A DNA stretch of 64,000 nt from HLUCCA09 sp039822045 (GCA_039822045.1 JBCBMY010000007.1:62001-126000), one strand, 5' to 3'. Positions 52,828-62,748 are shown, counted from the stretch's first letter. Made by a program: numbers and translations. Notes: generated from the letters alone by a model not told the origin.

Positions 52828-53865
52828 ATGGCGCGCGCGGTACGGGTTGCGATCAACGGGTTTGGGCGGATCGGGAGATCGGTTCTGCGGCTGGTTGCAG
52901 AAGGGCAGGCGCCTGGTGTCGACGTCGTCCACATCAACGACATCGCAGATCGCGAGACCTGCGCCTATCTGTTCCGCTTCGACAGCGTGTTCGGGCCGTT
53001 TCCCGGGTATGCGGCACTTGAGGACGAGATGCTTAAGGTGAAGGGGCGGGCGATCCCGTTTACCGGCGCCGCCGACATCTCGACCCTCGATCTGACCGGT
53101 GTCGACGTGGTGCTGGAATGCACAGGCCGAGCCGAGGCCCGAGAGGTGGCCGAGCGGGGCCTGCGCGCGGGGGCGGGTCGGGTTCTGATCTCGGGGCCGT
53201 CTGCGGCGGCGGACGTCACGGCGGTGATCGGAGCGAACGAACAGGCGGTGAAAGGGGCGCGCATCGTGTCGAACGCGTCGTGCACGACGAACGCGCTGGC
53301 GCCGCTCCTGAAGCTTGTCGATGCGGCGTTTGGCGTGCGATCGGGGCATATGACCACGATCCATTGCTATACCGGGTCGCAGCCGACCGTTGATACGCCG
53401 CGCGGGCCGCTCGAACGGAGCCGGGCGGCGGCGCTGAGCATGGTGCCGACATCGACAAGCGCCGGGCGGCTCTTGGGGACGGTTCTTCCAGAGCTGGCCG
53501 ATCGGGTGACGGCGCGGGCGGTCCGGGTGCCCACGGCGTCGGTGTCGGCGGTTGATCTGATGCTGGCCCTGCGGGCCGCGCCAGGGGAAGCGGAGCTGAA
53601 GGCAATGCTCCGTTCGGCCGCGGACGGCCCGCTCATCGGGTGGGTGGACGAGCCGCTGGTCTCGACCGATCTGCGAGGCCGGTCGGAGAGCGTGATATTG
53701 CAGGGCTCGGAGATCTTTGCCGCCGAGGGTGGCTTGGCGCGGATCTTCGGCTGGTATGACAACGAGTGGGGCTTTTCCAACCGGCTGACCGAGATGGCCA
53801 AGCTCATGGCCAGAGCGGAGGCCGGCGCCGGAGCGCCGCCCGCTAGGGGCGCGCCCGCCCGCTGA
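52828..53865 (+). CDS. Glyceraldehyde-3-phosphate dehydrogenase family protein
   Basis: The 345-residue protein has the complete GAPDH layout. The NAD site is NGFGRIGR at 10-17, with INDIAD (Asp after strand 2, NAD preference). The catalytic Cys152 lies in SNASCTTNAL and His179 in TTIHCYTGSQ. The rest is MVPTSTSAG and WYDNEWGFSNR. It is divergent from textbook GAPDH (HCYTGSQ for HSYTxxQ, LERSRAAALSM) and could use another phosphorylated aldehyde such as erythrose 4-phosphate. It starts 11 bases after bhcD. Its 3' end overlaps the convergent DMT gene by 23 bases. The last 20 residues are a low-complexity tail. Confidence 0.9.
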   Translation: MARAVRVAINGFGRIGRSVLRLVAEGQAPGVDVVHINDIADRETCAYLFRFDSVFGPFPGYAALEDEMLKVKGRAIPFTGAADISTLDLTGVDVVLECTGRAEAREVAERGLRAGAGRVLISGPSAAADVTAVIGANEQAVKGARIVSNASCTTNALAPLLKLVDAAFGVRSGHMTTIHCYTGSQPTVDTPRGPLERSRAAALSMVPTSTSAGRLLGTVLPELADRVTARAVRVPTASVSAVDLMLALRAAPGEAELKAMLRSAADGPLIGWVDEPLVSTDLRGRSESVILQGSEIFAAEGGLARIFGWYDNEWGFSNRLTEMAKLMARAEAGAGAPPARGAPAR

Positions 53866-54720
53866 GGCGCGCTTCTCGCAAGAGGCTGTAGAGGCCCGCG
53901 CCAACGATCAGGGCTGCGCCACCTAGGGTCCACCCGTCGGCATGTTCGCCAAAGACAATCATGCCCAGGGCAACTCCGAAGACAAGGCGGGTGTAGCGGA
54001 ATGGCGTGACGGCGGAGACATCACCGATGCGCGTGGCGGCAGTGAGGAGGGCGTAGGCCAGAACGCCCACCAGCGTGGCGGCGAGGATAGCGGCAATGGT
54101 AGACAGGTCGGGCAGAGCGGCCCCGCCCGTGATCGCGAGAAGTAGGGCGCCGGCGACAACCAGTGCGGCGAACCCGTAGACGCCAAGCTGCCACGTCGAG
54201 AGCCGGGCCGGGGCCGCCCGCGTGGCAAGGTCGCGCCCTGCAATCCCAGTGTCCCAAGCACGGCAAAGAGGGCGCCGCCCGTCAGCGCCTCGGTGCCCGG
54301 ACGCAGAACAAGGAGGACGCCCGTCACGCCGATGGCCAGCGCGAGGAGCCGGCGCCAACCCACCCATTCGCCAAAGACAAGCGCGGCGCCGGCGACCACG
54401 ACAAGTGGAGTCGCCTGCAGGATCACAGACGTGATGGTGATCCCGGCCGTGGCGAGGGCGAGCATGTGTCCTGCCCGGCCCGTCACCTCGAAGATCGCAC
54501 GCAGGGCGAGCGTAGGCTTGAGGATGGCCGGGTCGAAGGCCCGCTCGCCCCGGGCGCGGGCGGCGGTCGCGAAAAGGAGCATCCCCGCAAAGCCGAAGAG
54601 CACAAGGACCTGGCCGACAGGTAAAACTATGGCGGCGCGGGTCAGAAACATGTCCTCGATCGCAAAGCCCGCCATGGCGCCGGTTATCAACAGGCCACCA
54701 CGTACGTTTTCGGCCGGCAT
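53843..54720 (-). pseudogene. DMT/EamA-family transporter with a single frameshift
   Basis: Two minus-strand frames together encode one ten-helix drug/metabolite exporter. The first half runs from MPAENVRGG at 54720 to GGALFAVLGTLG; the second continues in another frame as IAGRDLATRAAP and goes on to LIVGAGLYSLLREARL. The switch is at 54244/54245, where one added base after GGG would restore a 292-residue protein of normal length. There is no other lesion, so it is either a very young pseudogene, a phase-variable tract or a sequencing error. Confidence 0.85.
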
Positions 54721-54812
54721 GGCTGCCGCGCGGCTGGGCTGAGGCGCACCCGATGCGCGGGACGGTCGGCGCCGGGGAGGCCCAGGCGGCATCCGTGTCA
54801 CAGGGGACGACC

Positions 54813-57800
54813 TCAATAGTCGCGTTGGTAGAAGATACCGATAGAGCTTTCGCCCTTGTCGTCGGTGCTGGCCTCGACGGTCACGTCGTCGGTGATGTCG
54901 ATGTTGAGGCTCACTTCGCTGCCCGTGGAGGAGGTGGTCACGTCGGTATAGATGTTGTCGGTAAGGTACTGTCCGACCTGCAGGGCCGCATCACCCTGAT
55001 CGTCGGTGACGATGTTGAAATCGTCGACGCCTAGGCCTTGTCGCAGCGCACCGCTTATGCCCGGACCACCGCGGCCGGTCAGCGTGCGGATCGACGCGGC
55101 GAGTTGCACCGCTTGAACCGGGGAGAGGTTGGCGAGGCCCTTGCCAAAGAAGAACTGTGCGAGCACCTCGTCCTGCGGCAGGTCCGGCGAGGAGGAGAAC
55201 GTGAATTCCGGCTGATCCACCGGACCGGAGATTTCGATCCGGATGGTGAACTCTTCGGTCTCGGAGGTGGCCAGCAGGTCAAGAAACGGCTTGAGGTCTC
55301 CTCCCAGGGTGACCCGGCCGCTATCCTCAAGGTCGAGCCGCTTGCCGAGGAGATCGAGCCGCCCGCGGATGACGTTGATGCCACCGACCGGGGCGGGCGC
55401 GCGCGTGGTGCCGCCGATCCGGAACTCGCCACCCAGTTCTGCATCGAGGCCGCGGCCGCGCAGGAAAATCTGACGCGGCGCGCGAATATCCAGATCGAGC
55501 GCGAAGATGTTGGGGCCGCGCTCTCCGCCCCGTGCCTCGCGCGCGGTGTTGATGAGGCCTGCGCGCTCGCGGGTCAGGCGAACCGCGCCGGGCTCGGCCA
55601 CATGGGTGATCAGCGGGATCGCGCCACCGAAGCCGAGACCGCCCGAGGGGATGCGCAACTCGGTCCGCCCGATGTTGATCCGGCCGCCAATCGCACCGCC
55701 GCCACCTGAAAGGGGGCCCGTGACTGTCGCCGAGCCGCCCACTTCGATACGGAAGAGCGACGGGTCTTCGAGGACAAGGTTGTTGAGTCCCACGGCGAGA
55801 TCGGCGGTCAGACCCGTCAGCTGAATCGGACCAGAGATGGTGACACCGCCGCCAGCGGCTGAGCGCGCGGTGCCGTCAAGGGTCGCCGTGGAATTGGCTA
55901 GAGTCACCGACAAGTTGATCTGGTCAAAGCGCTGGTCGACCGTCGGAATTTCGAGGCTGGTGTCCTGGGTCGACACGGTCCCGGACAGGGCAGGAAGGCC
56001 CGGCGCGCCCTGCATCCTGAGATCGAAACCCACATCGCCGATCAGGCGAACGGGAGCCAGGACGCCGTTCAACAGGCCCAAGGGAGCGGTTCCGGCGATG
56101 CCAAGATCGGCAGTGGCGAAGTCGGGGGCGAGTGTTCCGCTCACGCGGGTGGAGGCGGCGTCGGGCCCGTTGGCTGTGAGGTCGACGGCCCATCCTGACG
56201 GCCCTTCGGTGCCGGTGCCCTCAAGCCGCACCGCCCCTGTAAGGCCTTGCGCGAAGGGCGCGATGTTGGGGACGCTTGCGCCCAGGCGGATCTGTCCCTC
56301 GCCCTGCCCCAGCTGGCCGGAGACATCGGCGGAGATGCCATAAGGAGCCGCGATGTTTCCGTCGACGGCGATGGGTGCGCCGGCCGGCTGTCGTGCTGTG
56401 GCGTTGACCCGCAGCGCGCCGGCATATTGGGGAGCGAAGGGCGAGATATCGGGCAGGGTCAGGGCGATGTCGGCATTGGTGTCGCCCCCGCCGACGGTGC
56501 CTGCCGCGGTGGCCGTGCTGTTGAACGGGCCCGACGCATCGAGGTCTACGTCCCAGGCACCGCCCTCCTGTTGCACGGTGCTCGCGGTCGCCGAAAGGCC
56601 ACCTCGCAGAGTGGGTATAAGGGGGGCGAGGCTTGGAACGGAAAGGCGAACGTCCGCCTCGGTCCGGCCCGATCCATCGATGCCCGGGCCGAGAAGGGCG
56701 GTGGCGTTGGCGGTCGCGTCGTAGGGGCCATCGATGTCGGAGGTAACTTGCCAACGGTTTTCGACTGTCTGGCTGGCCGTACCCGTAGCCGCGAGTGCAC
56801 CGGTCAGTCCGGGCGAGAGTGCCCCAACGTCGGGCAGGCGCAGCGCGTAGGAGACCGCCGATCCTGACGCGCCGACGCGGCCTTCGACATTGGCGGTGGC
56901 GGCATAGGGCAGGGTGCTGTCGAGGGCGACCTGCCACAGCCCGTTCTGACCGGTCTCCCGGGCGCGCCCCGTAAGCGACGCGGCGCCGGGCACCCCGGGG
57001 GCAAAGGCCGCGACATCCGGCACGCTGGCGCGGAGGCGCACGTCGCCTGCTCCGCCGCCCACCACTCCTTCAACCGCAAGCGTTGTGCTGTAGGGGCCGC
57101 CGGCGCCGAGATCGACATCCCACTGACCGCCGGCGGCCTCGGCGGCGGTTCCGCGGACAACGATGGCGCCGCTAAATTGGGGCACGAGAGGTTGGATGTC
57201 GGGCAGGGCAAGATCGAGAGCCAGGTCGCTTTGGCCGCCGCCGGCGAGCCCTTGGATCGCGAGCGTTCCGTCATAGGGCGTGTTGGCACTCAGATCGACG
57301 TCCCAGACGCCGCCAGCCTGTTCCTCTGCCGTGCCGCGCACTGAAATGGCCCCAGTGATCTGCGGGACGAGGGGTTGAATGTCTGGCAGGGCAATGTCGA
57401 GCGTCACGTCGCCTTGACCGCCGCCGACACGCCCCTCGATCGCAAGAGAGCCGTCATACGGCGTCTCGGCGTCGAGGTCGACGTCCCAGAGGCCCGCTTC
57501 GGCCTCGGCTGCGGTGCCGCGCACCGTGATGGCACCGGTGAATTGTGGAACGAGTGGCTCGATATTGGGCAAGGAAAGATTGAGCGTCAGGTCGCTCTCT
57601 CCGCCCCCGACAAGGCCCGCGAGATCCAATCGGCCGTCGTAGGGCGTGCCAATGTCGAGATCAACGTCCCAGAGGCCGGCGCGCGCCTCTGCGGCAGTGC
57701 CTCGGACCGTAACCGGGCCGGTGTAGTCGGGCAGAAACGGGGCAATGTCAGGCAAAGCGAGGTCAAGGACGACATCACTTTGGCCAAGGCCTACTGCGCC

Positions 57801-59747
57801 CGCGACATCTCCTTCCAGGCCGTAGGGCCCCGTGAGGTCGACATCGACGTTCCAGAGCCCCGGCTCGTTCTCGGCGCCACGGCCTTGCACAGTGAGGGCG
57901 CCCTCAAGGTCTGGGCGGAGGAGGCTGGCATCGGTGAGCGAGAGGGTGCCACCGATATCGCCGGCGCCGCTGCCGATCTGGCCTTCGGCGGAGGCCGTGA
58001 CGCCCGCGCTGTCGAGGTTGAAGAAATCAAGGTACGTTCCGGTCTCGTCGCGGCGCAGGGCGGTCGATATGGTGACTGGATCTTCGAGGAAGCGATCTGC
58101 CACCTCCTGACCGATCCCGAGCCCTTCCCCCACTACATCGACCGTCGCCGAGAAGATGCCCGCAAGGATGTCGCCCTGCGCAGCCAGTTCGACATCGGCC
58201 CTGCCGGTTAGCTGCTGCCCGGAGATGGCCGAGAACCGCGAGAGGTCGGCCGCGGCGAGCGTCGCGCTGCCGTCTAGGCGCAGTGAGCGGTTGGCGAAGA
58301 GGGCATTCCCGGCGATATCGAGCCCGTAATCCGCTCCGCCGAGCGTCAGATCGTCGATGAAAACCGGCTGGCCCTGCGTCCAGCGGATCTCGGCCCGGCC
58401 GCCGACCTCTTCCCCAAGGGCCTCCGCGACGGCCTGATCGGCGGGCACGAGGCCGCTGGCGGCGTAGTCGAGCTCGGCGGTGACCGCAACTGGGCCGTCG
58501 CTACCTGCCTGTCGTAGTGTGCCGCCGCCGGAAAGGGCAAGCGCGTCGAGGGTCACTTCTGGGCTGTCGACATCGCGGGCCGAGACGTCGAGCGTCCAGT
58601 CGTCACCGGTGGCCGCGTCGTAGGTGAGGGCAAGGTCGGCCCCAGCCAACCGCACGGCATCCTGCTCGCCCTGACCGACGGGGAGGCGTACGGGTTGGCC
58701 CGTGGGATCGGCCAACTGGCCAGTCAGGTTGAAGCGGCGCGGTATGCCATCGGCGCCGAGTTCAGCGCTGCCAGATAGGTCGAGCGAGCGGGCCTGGATC
58801 TCAAGCCGCTCGAGGTCGAGGGCGCCGTCCTGCGCACGCAAGCCGTCGACGTCGAGCCGCACGTCGGGACCAAAGAAATCACGGTATTGCGGGGCAATGA
58901 TGGGGGTGACGTCGCCACCCACGTCTGCCGAGAAGCGCAAGTCGCCGCCGCCCTCGACCCCGCGCAACCGCACCTCGCCCGCGACGCGCTGCGCCCCGTC
59001 GGTGCGCAGGTCGATCACGGCGGTGTAGTCGTCAAGTGGGCCTTCGCCGTCGACATCCAGAGCAAGGGACGGCGCGCCGGGAATGTTGAGGAGGTTTGAC
59101 GCAATGCCGCCGGCGCCTTCCTCGACCGTGAGATCGAGCGCGAGAACGCGGGTGGCATTGTCGAAGGAGGCATCGAGCGCAATCTGGTCCTCGATGCCGC
59201 CGGTCCGGGCAATGGCAAGATCGACATCACCGGCACCGCTCTCGAGCACAACCGAGCCCGACACATCGAACGTGGCTTCTTCGCCAAGAAAGGCGGACCC
59301 GAGAAGGACCTCGCCGATCGCGATGGAGCCCAGATTGATCGAGACGGGCAACTCGGGCAACGCAAAGCCCGACGCCTCGGCCGGGGGCGCTTCGGGCCGG
59401 GCGGTGTCGGTCGGAGCGGGCAAGGGCGGCCGAACGACGATCAGCTCTTCGGCGGAGAGTTCGTTGACTGACAGCCGGCCGCGCAACAGGGCAGAGCGAT
59501 TCCAGTCGAGCACGGCGCCTCGCAGCGTCAGCCAGACGCCGTCATCGTCTGCGAGCGTCAATTCCGACATCGTGGCTCGGCCGGACAGCGCCCCTCGAAA
59601 GCCGCTGACGCTGGCTACGCGCCCGGGCCCGGACAGGGCGTTTTCGATCTGACGCCCGATCAGGCCTGGCCGGTCTTGCGTCTGTGCCGGAGGTGCCAAG
59701 GCCCAGAGGGCCAGCACGGCGAGAAGTGGGAGGCGGACCCAGCGCAT
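54813..59747 (-). CDS. tamB: Translocation and assembly module protein TamB
   Basis: TamB spans the periplasm from the inner membrane to TamA and forms a hydrophobic groove for lipid transport and outer-membrane assembly. The 1644-residue protein has an N-terminal anchor (RLPLLAVLALWALAP), a long beta-helix body and the conserved C-terminal DUF490 domain (GLGFGGAIPLI, FFGKGLANLSPVQAVQLAASI, ending GIFYQRDY). Residues of about 590-1190 consist of ten units of about 60 residues with the pattern LPDIxPLVPQxTGAI ... GLWDVDL ... TPYDG ... VGGGQSD. Its ATG overlaps the tamA stop codon (TGATG at 59745-59749), so translation is coupled. Confidence 0.95.
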   Translation of the reverse strand: MRWVRLPLLAVLALWALAPPAQTQDRPGLIGRQIENALSGPGRVASVSGFRGALSGRATMSELTLADDDGVWLTLRGAVLDWNRSALLRGRLSVNELSAEELIVVRPPLPAPTDTARPEAPPAEASGFALPELPVSINLGSIAIGEVLLGSAFLGEEATFDVSGSVVLESGAGDVDLAIARTGGIEDQIALDASFDNATRVLALDLTVEEGAGGIASNLLNIPGAPSLALDVDGEGPLDDYTAVIDLRTDGAQRVAGEVRLRGVEGGGDLRFSADVGGDVTPIIAPQYRDFFGPDVRLDVDGLRAQDGALDLERLEIQARSLDLSGSAELGADGIPRRFNLTGQLADPTGQPVRLPVGQGEQDAVRLAGADLALTYDAATGDDWTLDVSARDVDSPEVTLDALALSGGGTLRQAGSDGPVAVTAELDYAASGLVPADQAVAEALGEEVGGRAEIRWTQGQPVFIDDLTLGGADYGLDIAGNALFANRSLRLDGSATLAAADLSRFSAISGQQLTGRADVELAAQGDILAGIFSATVDVVGEGLGIGQEVADRFLEDPVTISTALRRDETGTYLDFFNLDSAGVTASAEGQIGSGAGDIGGTLSLTDASLLRPDLEGALTVQGRGAENEPGLWNVDVDLTGPYGLEGDVAGAVGLGQSDVVLDLALPDIAPFLPDYTGPVTVRGTAAEARAGLWDVDLDIGTPYDGRLDLAGLVGGGESDLTLNLSLPNIEPLVPQFTGAITVRGTAAEAEAGLWDVDLDAETPYDGSLAIEGRVGGGQGDVTLDIALPDIQPLVPQITGAISVRGTAEEQAGGVWDVDLSANTPYDGTLAIQGLAGGGQSDLALDLALPDIQPLVPQFSGAIVVRGTAAEAAGGQWDVDLGAGGPYSTTLAVEGVVGGGAGDVRLRASVPDVAAFAPGVPGAASLTGRARETGQNGLWQVALDSTLPYAATANVEGRVGASGSAVSYALRLPDVGALSPGLTGALAATGTASQTVENRWQVTSDIDGPYDATANATALLGPGIDGSGRTEADVRLSVPSLAPLIPTLRGGLSATASTVQQEGGAWDVDLDASGPFNSTATAAGTVGGGDTNADIALTLPDISPFAPQYAGALRVNATARQPAGAPIAVDGNIAAPYGISADVSGQLGQGEGQIRLGASVPNIAPFAQGLTGAVRLEGTGTEGPSGWAVDLTANGPDAASTRVSGTLAPDFATADLGIAGTAPLGLLNGVLAPVRLIGDVGFDLRMQGAPGLPALSGTVSTQDTSLEIPTVDQRFDQINLSVTLANSTATLDGTARSAAGGGVTISGPIQLTGLTADLAVGLNNLVLEDPSLFRIEVGGSATVTGPLSGGGGAIGGRINIGRTELRIPSGGLGFGGAIPLITHVAEPGAVRLTRERAGLINTAREARGGERGPNIFALDLDIRAPRQIFLRGRGLDAELGGEFRIGGTTRAPAPVGGINVIRGRLDLLGKRLDLEDSGRVTLGGDLKPFLDLLATSETEEFTIRIEISGPVDQPEFTFSSSPDLPQDEVLAQFFFGKGLANLSPVQAVQLAASIRTLTGRGGPGISGALRQGLGVDDFNIVTDDQGDAALQVGQYLTDNIYTDVTTSSTGSEVSLNIDITDDVTVEASTDDKGESSIGIFYQRDY
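56098..57955 (-). repeat. Ten tandem ~180-bp coding repeats inside tamB
   Basis: The repeats encode about 60 residues each. Units 2-5 (roughly 57780 down to 57030) are most alike: each has LPxIxPLVPQ, GAIxVRGTAxE, WDVDL and PYDGxL, LxxxGLVGGGxSDLxL. Outer units are more divergent. They extend the periplasmic groove in regular steps. Confidence 0.75.
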
Positions 59748-61570
59748 CAGAAAGCCTGTCCAATGCCGATATAAATCTGGACGGGATCGGGGTCGGTGTC
59801 GTCGGCCTCGATCACGGGCGTGCCGACATCGACGCGGATCGGGCCAAACCCGGTATCGTAGCGCAAGCCGATCCCTGCGCCCGAAATCCACTCTCCGGAG
59901 CCGTCGTAGAGTTCCTCCGCACCAACATAACCCGCATCGTAGAAGCCAACGACGCCCAGAGGACCACGGACATAGGCGCGCACCTCGCCTGAAAGCGCGA
60001 GATAGGAACGCCCCCCGAAAATGTCGCCGTCTTCTTCGCCCGCGCCGAGCACCTGAAAGGGCTGGCCCCTGACCGAGCCGCCGCCACCGGCAAAGAACAG
60101 AAAGTCGGTCGGGGCCTCGGAAATGTTGGGGCCGGTCAGGCTGCCAATCTGAGCCCGGCCGGCGAGCACGACGTTGCGCTCCTCGCCAAAGCCGTAATAG
60201 GTCCGCCCATCGAGCAGGACATGGGTGCCGCTGGCGCTGTCGCGAAAGCCGACAAACGGGGTGACCTCGGCGGAGAAAAAGAAGCCGCGTGTCGCGTCGA
60301 ACTCGTCGTCGCGCGTGTCATAGGTGGCCGCGAGCGGGAACAGGAGCGACTCCGTTTCGCGCTCGCCGAATGCGTCTTCGATGTCCTGGTATTGAAAGAG
60401 GATGCCGGCCGAGAGGGTGAGTTCGTTGGAGACGAACCATTCGACGCCGCCACCCAGGCCGTAGGTGGTCGACGTAAAGGCGGGTTCCTCCTCGCGGCTC
60501 GCCGAGAAGACGAAGAACGTGTCGACGTCTGTCACGGGAGTGGCCGGACGGCGCAAAACCGCGGTGAAGAAATAGTCGATGCCGTTGTCGTCTTCGGGCG
60601 CGGCGATGTTCAGGATGTCGAGGTCGAAGCGCAGGTTTTCGGCACCGCCGAACAGGTTGCGGTGCATCCAGAACGAGGTAACGCCAATGCCTTCGGTCGT
60701 GGAGAACTCGACGCCCGCACCAAGCCGCCGGCGTTTCTCCTCGGCGATTTCGGCAACGATTGGAAGCGTGTCACCGGGGCCGATCTCTTCGGCGTCTTTC
60801 AGAGTCACGCCCCGGAACGCCCCGGTGCGGCGCAGGCGCGCGGCCGCGTCGTCAAGTTCCTCCGGATTGTAGACCTCGCCCGTTGGCAGGCCAGCGATAG
60901 CCACAATCCGTTCGGTGCGCACGCGATTGTTTCCGGTCACAATGAGCGGCCCGAAGGTGAGCCGTGGGCCCGGGTTGACGCGGAGGTCGCTGTCGAGCGT
61001 GTTGTTGGCGTGGTTGGCGGTGATGCGCTCCTGGGACAGGACGACCTTAGCGTGCCCGGCATTGCGCCAGCCCTCGATCTGGCCGGTCACCGCCTCCTGG
61101 ATCAGACCCGAGCGGGCGGTTTCGCCGGCGGCGTAGCCATCGGGCAGAAACGTATCGGGCGCGCGCGGCGCGATGGCGGCCCGCGAGAAGCGGAAGCGCG
61201 GCCCGGGCCGTATGTCGATCACGACCTGGCTGACCCGCTCCGGCGGGTTCACCAGCGAAAGATCTGCCGCCTCCCGCCCGTCGACCCGAACACTCACGGT
61301 GCCGCCGTAATAGCCCTCGGAATAGAGCGCGCCGGTCATCTGGCGGTACTCGCCCTGGGCGGATGCGACGGCTTCGGCAGGCTCGACGCGGTCGTTTTCG
61401 GCGTCGGCATCTGCTTTGGCCTGCGACGTGATTGAGGCGCGCTCGAGGAGAGTGCTGAGCGAGTCACCCCCTCCGATGACGCGGACCACGACGCTATCCA
61501 GTGCCTGCGCAGGTGCTGCCACGCATGCCAGGCCTGCCAGAAATCCCGTTCTGCGCCACCACCCTGCCAT
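59747..61570 (-). CDS. tamA: Outer-membrane protein TamA (BamA/Omp85 family)
   Basis: The 607-residue protein starts with a signal peptide (MAGWWRRTGFLAGLACVAAPAQA). POTRA-type domains span about 25-250 (VDIRPGPRFRFSRAAIAPRA, NNRVRTERIVAIAGLPTGEVYNPEELDDA). The 16-strand Omp85 barrel has its lid motif in VRGQPFQVLG and the conserved end PIRVDVGTP...VQIYIGIGQAF, with a C-terminal Phe. The open frame extends to 61792, but a signal peptide appears only from 61570. With TamB it exports autotransporters and moves lipids. Confidence 0.93.
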   Translation of the reverse strand: MAGWWRRTGFLAGLACVAAPAQALDSVVVRVIGGGDSLSTLLERASITSQAKADADAENDRVEPAEAVASAQGEYRQMTGALYSEGYYGGTVSVRVDGREAADLSLVNPPERVSQVVIDIRPGPRFRFSRAAIAPRAPDTFLPDGYAAGETARSGLIQEAVTGQIEGWRNAGHAKVVLSQERITANHANNTLDSDLRVNPGPRLTFGPLIVTGNNRVRTERIVAIAGLPTGEVYNPEELDDAAARLRRTGAFRGVTLKDAEEIGPGDTLPIVAEIAEEKRRRLGAGVEFSTTEGIGVTSFWMHRNLFGGAENLRFDLDILNIAAPEDDNGIDYFFTAVLRRPATPVTDVDTFFVFSASREEEPAFTSTTYGLGGGVEWFVSNELTLSAGILFQYQDIEDAFGERETESLLFPLAATYDTRDDEFDATRGFFFSAEVTPFVGFRDSASGTHVLLDGRTYYGFGEERNVVLAGRAQIGSLTGPNISEAPTDFLFFAGGGGSVRGQPFQVLGAGEEDGDIFGGRSYLALSGEVRAYVRGPLGVVGFYDAGYVGAEELYDGSGEWISGAGIGLRYDTGFGPIRVDVGTPVIEADDTDPDPVQIYIGIGQAF

Positions 61571-61734
61571 CGGGGTGACGCATAAGCCGGCGGCCAGGGC
61601 ATTTCCAGCGAAATAGCGGGTGGTGTGGCTTCTTCCTCGGCACGCGTCAGCCGTGGGCGCTGGGCCACGGGCGCAGGTATTGTGGGATGTGGAGGAATGG
61701 TCCACCATACCTATGGTGAGCATGGGGGAATCGG

Positions 61735-62370
61735 ATGGGTGGCAAGGTTCTGACCGTGGCGCAGCAAAAGGGTGGGTCGGGCAAGACGACACTGGCCGTT
61801 CACCTGGCCGTTCACTTCCTGCGTTCGGGCCGGTCGGTGGCGTTGCTCGACACTGACCCGCAAGGCAGCCTGGGTCGGTGGTTCATGGCGCGGGTAGAAC
61901 GCACCGTGGGGGCGCCCGAGATGGAGTTCTCCACGGCGACTGCATGGGGCGTGGGCTATGAGGTGGGCAAGCTGAAACGGGATCATGATCTGGTGATCGT
62001 GGACACCCCGCCCAAGGCGGATAGCGACCTGCGCCCGGCGCTGCGGGAAGCGGATCTGGTGCTCGTGCCGGTGTCTGCAAGCGCGCTGGATCTCTGGGCA
62101 ACCGAGTCTGTGTTGGATCTCGTCGACCGGACTCGCAAGTCCGGGTTGATGGTGCTGAATAGGGCGCGTCCGGGGACGCGGGTCCATGCCGAAACCGTGA
62201 GCCAGATGGCGGACCTACCGGCGCCGACCGCCGAAACGGCGCTGGGCAACCGCGTGATCTATGCTGAGGCGATGGGATCTGGGCAGGGTGTGACTGAGCG
62301 CGCGCGCTCAAGCCCGGCGGCCAGTGAGATGGCACGGCTCGCCGACGAAGTCGACGCAATCGTGGGCTAG
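61735..62370 (+). CDS. ParA-family ATPase
   Basis: The 211-residue MinD/ParA-type P-loop protein has a deviant Walker A KGGSGKTT at 12-19 (first Lys is the signature lysine), LLDTDPQGSLGRW and DLVIVDTPPKADSD. There is no N-terminal helix-turn-helix and no ParB beside it. It is therefore a stand-alone ParA of the kind that positions a cellular cargo, rather than a plasmid partition gene. It is divergent from tamAB. Its cargo is unknown. Confidence 0.9.
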   Translation: MGGKVLTVAQQKGGSGKTTLAVHLAVHFLRSGRSVALLDTDPQGSLGRWFMARVERTVGAPEMEFSTATAWGVGYEVGKLKRDHDLVIVDTPPKADSDLRPALREADLVLVPVSASALDLWATESVLDLVDRTRKSGLMVLNRARPGTRVHAETVSQMADLPAPTAETALGNRVIYAEAMGSGQGVTERARSSPAASEMARLADEVDAIVG

Positions 62371-62541
62371 GATCTGGAACAGGATGGGACACTCAGGTCT
62401 CGACACCCGGACGGAGGCTAGCTCAAGCCCCACAAGGTCACCGGGCCGTTGAGGCGACCCGGCTAGGTGAGATCCGGCGGCCAGATTGGCCGGGCCTCCG
62501 CATGTGCGCCCAAAGAGCTGCGCGGAGACGTCCGGACCCGA

Positions 62542-62748
62542 TCAGATCAGGGCGATGTCAACCGCCGAGCTGCGGCCGTCGCGACCCTCGGTGATCTCGA
62601 AGCTGACCTTTTGGTTGTCATTGAGCCCTGTGAGGCCCGAGCGCTCAACAGCGCTGATGTGAACGAACACATCGCTCTTTCCGCCATCGGGCGCAATGAA
62701 CCCGTAGCCTTTGGTTGCGTTGAACCATTTCACGGTGCCTGTGGCCAT
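62542..62748 (-). CDS. Cold-shock protein (CspA family)
   Basis: This 68-residue single-stranded nucleic-acid-binding OB-fold protein carries the RNP1-like KGYGFIAPD at 13-21 and RNP2-like SDVFVHISAVE at 25-35. The ending QKVSFEITEGRDGRSSAVDIALI is typical of alphaproteobacterial members. AAGGAGACACGGA precedes the ATG. The long leader upstream (to about 63000) is usual for csp genes, which are often regulated by mRNA structure. Confidence 0.96.
   Translation of the reverse strand: MATGTVKWFNATKGYGFIAPDGGKSDVFVHISAVERSGLTGLNDNQKVSFEITEGRDGRSSAVDIALI

Noticed and set aside
60221..61435. 404-codon plus-strand frame inside tamA
   Set aside because: Antisense shadow of the Omp85 gene.
61735..62370. 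Plasmid partition locus
   Set aside because: The ParA-like ATPase has no ParB neighbour, no centromere-like repeats and lies among chromosomal core genes.
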